Source: Herpomyces periplanetae | Lineage: Eukaryota > Ascomycota > Laboulbeniomycetes > Herpomycetales > Herpomycetaceae | DNA: 23,788 nucleotides | Direction: 5' to 3' | Assembly (NCBI GenBank): GCA_009733715.1 | Contig: WMKJ01000151.1 | Span: 1-23,788 of the forward strand | Shown: in pieces, positions 20,845-23,788 of the stretch | How the letters are laid out: the number at the start of each line of letters is the position of its first letter | Position numbering within the stretch: the stretch's first letter is position 1 | Translations under genes and position numbers: made by a program | The notes under the pieces: generated by a model | Database searches by the model: none | What the model saw: only the letters and a program-made list of their open reading frames with translations | What the model was told of the DNA's origin: nothing

Positions 20845-23788
20845 ATGATAAATTCATCAGACAAGCTAATCCAGGTTGCTAATAGCTTCGAAGCAGCTGA
20901 ATCGAATGACTTAACCTTGAGAGCATTTTACGACTTTGATTTTAGACTAATAATTAGACAGAGACATGTGAAGTTATGCTATAAAGATTCAAGTCTGCAA
21001 GTTCAGTTTTTGGCAGTACGAGCTGGGGAAATAGTTTTCGTTAATACACTCTATGCAAATGGTTGGGGTGATGGAACTAATTTGCTTACAGGCGAACGAG
21101 GATGGTTCCCTCGTAACTTCTTTGAAGTGTATTCTCCAAGCGTGCTGAAGACATTACTGGTTGAGTTTTCCTCTTTGAGAAGATCACTTAAACCAAACAG
21201 GACCTCCCACGAAGTTATGTTATCAAAATTGAATACTGTAGATCGTATATTGAACGAAATACATAAATTTCTGGGGTCATTCGAGTCTACCGATACCGGC
21301 ATTAATTCTATTAAAAATATACGGCTCCACAAATTAGGAGGAGATCTTTTAAGAGAAGCTATAGAGGTCCGACTTAATCAAAAGTCACTTCGAAACCTTG
21401 TTCTCAGCATTACCTCATCTACAACAGTTATTTGTGCTCAAATTTTGTATTTATTCGCAAGGCTAGTTCGACTCATTATCCGGGCGATTCATCTGTTGGA
21501 TGTGTGGGCTCAAGATGTTATTTTGCCATCGTGTGAAGATATTTCTCACAGGCAGTTACCAAGCTTTATTCATGCACACATACATCTGAATAACGTTTAC
21601 AATAATTTGAGTTTGAATTCGTTGTGCAGCTGCACACTTGCAAACTACAAGAAATCATTTCGTGCAACTAGTGGAAAATATGAAAGTACGAAGCACTTGC
21701 TACATAAAACGGCCATACAGACAATCCCCGAGCACTTGATTTATAAAAAAAGAGTGCAAGAAAGGAGGTTTTCGATAGACGCGGAGGCTTTTGACTTCAT
21801 ACAGCGTAAAGTGAACTTCCAATCGTTTGATTACCCCTATTCCTGTGGTTTGTTCAACTTTTCAGGGGCACCAGACGTTCACATCAAAAAGTACGCCATA
21901 CTTTCCAGACGTCTGGAATTACCATCCGTGCTGAAGATAAAACTGCCCGTGTTTCCTTCGCATGATCATCACGTGAGTACAATTCTAGGTTCATCAAGCT
22001 CATACAGTTTCGAATCCATTAAAGAACTTTTAATTCGAAAATCCCAAGAAATAGTTTCGAACAATGTTTTGCATTTTAACTGTGAAACACTTATTCGATT
22101 ACTTGATGAGTTTCTTGGATGTGGTGATTTAATATTGAATTTCATTCGTGAACATCATGAGCGTTTTAAACCTAGTCTCGAGACAGCGCACAAAGAAGTT
22201 TTAAATGCAGAGTCCATACTTTCCATGATAATTAAAACTGCGCATGTGCTCATTGCTAAATCTGTGCTTCGCAGCCGTGCTAGGTCTGGTAGTACACTCA
22301 AGTCTGGTAGTACTACGAAGTGGTGTTGTTATGGAGACGGTGTCTTACCTCATGTTATCCCTGCACCCCTACATTTCATAATTAAAATTCGAGATCCAAG
22401 CGTTCGAAAAATAATTACTGGTATATTAAAATTTACTGAGTTTACACGAGATCATGCATCAAAAGTTGACCATATCGTTGAGCAAATTCTATTTACGCCT
22501 CCAGCAAACTCCATTGCTCATCACTCCCAATATTTTAGTGTTTGGTCTAGGCTCAGCATTGAAAATACTACGTGCCTCCAAAATGACTGGCTACTTACGG
22601 TTATTGAGCACCTGTGCAACTTATATCATGTCGAAACATCAGACTTAGAGGGAGTTCACCAAATTGAGTCTTTATTACGAATTCTCGAATGGTTCCCGTA
22701 TTTTTCATACAATACACTAAATAAATTGGTCGTAAATACTAATCTAGGTATTTGTACCGGCAGTGTACATGATCAGACAATGATTTCTGGAGTACCTGAT
22801 TTTGACCGTATTGTTTCATCGCATTTAAGAGATTCAAAAAGAAACTTGAATCCTTTACACATCAAGAAACCTATCAAAAATTCTTCATGCAGTATAATTT
22901 TCTCAACTACACACTCATTTACCCAGGATTCGGATTATTCTCAGTACAGTTCGGTGGCAAACAGAAGTCTCTACGCATATCTTTTAAGGTCTAAAACAAG
23001 AACCTCTTTATCTCAAATACCAGGAAGCGTTGACTCTCAAAACTTCTCGACCCAGCTAAAACATTGCAGCGCTGGTGCGACTACTTTTTCGTTCTTAGAT
23101 GAAATATTTTATTCTAACGATGGTGCCATATTAGGTGCCTCGTTCGAGGCATTAGTTGAACTTCTTACATTGAAAGATGAAGTTGTTCGTTCGGACTACC
23201 TTAATGTATTCTTCTTCACTTTCAGAACATTTACAACACCATTAGAGTTTATAAATGCTCTAATCCACAGGTTTTGTTATGCAGGGGACACCGAATCTGG
23301 CAAACGTATCAGGCTTGGTGTATATAGACTTCTGAGATATTGGCTTGAAAATGAATGGGTTCCTCTAATGGATTCTTCAGCCCTCGAGATGATAAATCTT
23401 TTCAGTCAAAAACTGCTATGTAGTCTATTACCTACGGCAGGCCGATTAATGCTAAACTTTTTAAATTTTTTCATACCTAAACAATCTCAATGCTTATCGC
23501 TTTGTTTTAACATCAAGAAGCCCCCTCCCCGAACCGTGGTAAATACAGTAGGCCCGATATCTGCTATAAAAACTGGCCATATAACCGGCCACCGTGAGAG
23601 AGGAGATGCGCATTACGGAAACCACGCCAACACAGGTTCCTTTCTGAACTACTTACGATATCGGATTCTAAATAATCGAAAATTCCCAATTTTTTCCATG
23701 ATGTTTTTGAATTTGAGTGCCATGGATGTTGCCCGTCGATTAACGTTTCTGGCATCCAACATCTTCTGTTCCATATGTCCTGCTGAAT
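20845..23788 (+). CDS. SH3-domain Ras guanine nucleotide exchange factor (Cdc25-type), 3' end outside window
   Basis: The frame is open from 20716, after a TGA at 20713-20715, to the window edge. From the ATG at 20845 it gives 981 codons. Proteins of this type catalyse GDP release from Ras-like GTPases at membranes. Residues about 23-94 form an SH3 domain: LRAFYDFD, then a long first loop, LAVRAGEIVFV, NGWGDGT and GERGWFPRNFF. Residues 95-760 are a long linker without a recognised domain. Residues about 762-880 are the RasGEF N-terminal (REM) domain, with ASFEALVELLT and TFRTFTTP (792-799). The catalytic CDC25 domain has just begun (DVARRLTFLASNIF from 961) when the window ends. The start is uncertain: 20845 places the SH3 near the N-terminus as in relatives, while an ATG at 20797 or an upstream exon spliced at TTTTCAG (20746-20752) remains possible. 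No frameshift is seen. The gene lies head to head with the septin-like gene, about 13 kb away. Confidence 0.92.
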   Translation, partial: MINSSDKLIQVANSFEAAESNDLTLRAFYDFDFRLIIRQRHVKLCYKDSSLQVQFLAVRAGEIVFVNTLYANGWGDGTNLLTGERGWFPRNFFEVYSPSVLKTLLVEFSSLRRSLKPNRTSHEVMLSKLNTVDRILNEIHKFLGSFESTDTGINSIKNIRLHKLGGDLLREAIEVRLNQKSLRNLVLSITSSTTVICAQILYLFARLVRLIIRAIHLLDVWAQDVILPSCEDISHRQLPSFIHAHIHLNNVYNNLSLNSLCSCTLANYKKSFRATSGKYESTKHLLHKTAIQTIPEHLIYKKRVQERRFSIDAEAFDFIQRKVNFQSFDYPYSCGLFNFSGAPDVHIKKYAILSRRLELPSVLKIKLPVFPSHDHHVSTILGSSSSYSFESIKELLIRKSQEIVSNNVLHFNCETLIRLLDEFLGCGDLILNFIREHHERFKPSLETAHKEVLNAESILSMIIKTAHVLIAKSVLRSRARSGSTLKSGSTTKWCCYGDGVLPHVIPAPLHFIIKIRDPSVRKIITGILKFTEFTRDHASKVDHIVEQILFTPPANSIAHHSQYFSVWSRLSIENTTCLQNDWLLTVIEHLCNLYHVETSDLEGVHQIESLLRILEWFPYFSYNTLNKLVVNTNLGICTGSVHDQTMISGVPDFDRIVSSHLRDSKRNLNPLHIKKPIKNSSCSIIFSTTHSFTQDSDYSQYSSVANRSLYAYLLRSKTRTSLSQIPGSVDSQNFSTQLKHCSAGATTFSFLDEIFYSNDGAILGASFEALVELLTLKDEVVRSDYLNVFFFTFRTFTTPLEFINALIHRFCYAGDTESGKRIRLGVYRLLRYWLENEWVPLMDSSALEMINLFSQKLLCSLLPTAGRLMLNFLNFFIPKQSQCLSLCFNIKKPPPRTVVNTVGPISAIKTGHITGHRERGDAHYGNHANTGSFLNYLRYRILNNRKFPIFSMMFLNLSAMDVARRLTFLASNIFCSICPAE
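22284..22313 (+). repeat. Short in-frame repeat in the RasGEF linker
   Basis: The 12-mer GTCTGGTAGTAC occurs at 22284-22295 and again at 22302-22313, a spacing of 18 bp. It encodes RSGST followed by KSGST in the linker. The exact repetition suggests a local duplication; the Ser/Thr-rich, basic peptide could be a flexible or phosphorylatable segment, but that is inference. Confidence 0.85.

Noticed and set aside
21051-23755. Frames at 21051-21332 (-), 22454-22648 (+) and 23564-23755 (-)
   Set aside because: They lie inside the RasGEF reading frame and have no features of their own.
1-23788. CRISPR array, rRNA, spliceosomal snRNAs, biosynthetic cluster
   Set aside because: I saw no regularly spaced identical repeats, none of the conserved snRNA or rRNA words I know, and only two protein-coding genes. 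A fungal nuclear context makes CRISPR implausible.

Overview
The window looks like a piece of an AT-rich filamentous ascomycete (Pezizomycotina-type) nuclear genome. Three things point there. One gene is a divergent septin-type GTPase of the kind found in filamentous fungi. It has a very short intron (48 nt, GTAAGC...TAG). The second gene is an SH3-plus-Cdc25-type Ras exchange factor with the GWGDGT...GERGWFP signature I associate with mould RasGEFs. The very long, gene-poor spacers and low GC suggest an expanded, repeat-rich genome such as a powdery mildew or another repeat-rich leotiomycete; that placement is inference from general character only.

Layout. From 1 to 6267 there is no convincing gene. 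Its left 3.6 kb is one copy (A) of an old, strongly diverged repeat, and the rest is featureless. From 6268 to 7533 on the minus strand lies the septin-like gene, whose first exon and start codon are separated from the main exon by the 48-nt intron. From 7534 to about 20.7 kb is a spacer of roughly 13 kb between two divergently transcribed genes. Its left part is conspicuously A/purine-rich on the + strand. Its right part, about 14.2 to 19.0 kb, holds a second copy (B) of the repeat at the left edge, in the same orientation, with an apparent extra 1.2 to 1.4 kb. That extra stretch contains a small GC-richer, hairpin-rich island at about 16.03 to 16.23 kb. From about 20.8 kb to the right edge runs a single uninterrupted reading frame for the RasGEF. 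It is cut by the window just after the catalytic CDC25 domain begins.

The two genes belong to cell-polarity and growth control (septin-type GTPase; activator of Ras-family GTPases), but nothing in the sequence shows that they are co-regulated. The 13 kb of decayed repeat between them argues against a shared promoter.

I found no CRISPR array, rRNA, convincing tRNA, intact mobile element or biosynthetic cluster, and I do not see an undescribed multi-gene system. The observations most worth following up are the long A/B repeat pair with its internal inverted arms, the structured GC island carried only by copy B, and the change in strand composition across the spacer. Repeat alignments were made by eye, so boundaries are accurate to tens or hundreds of bases.
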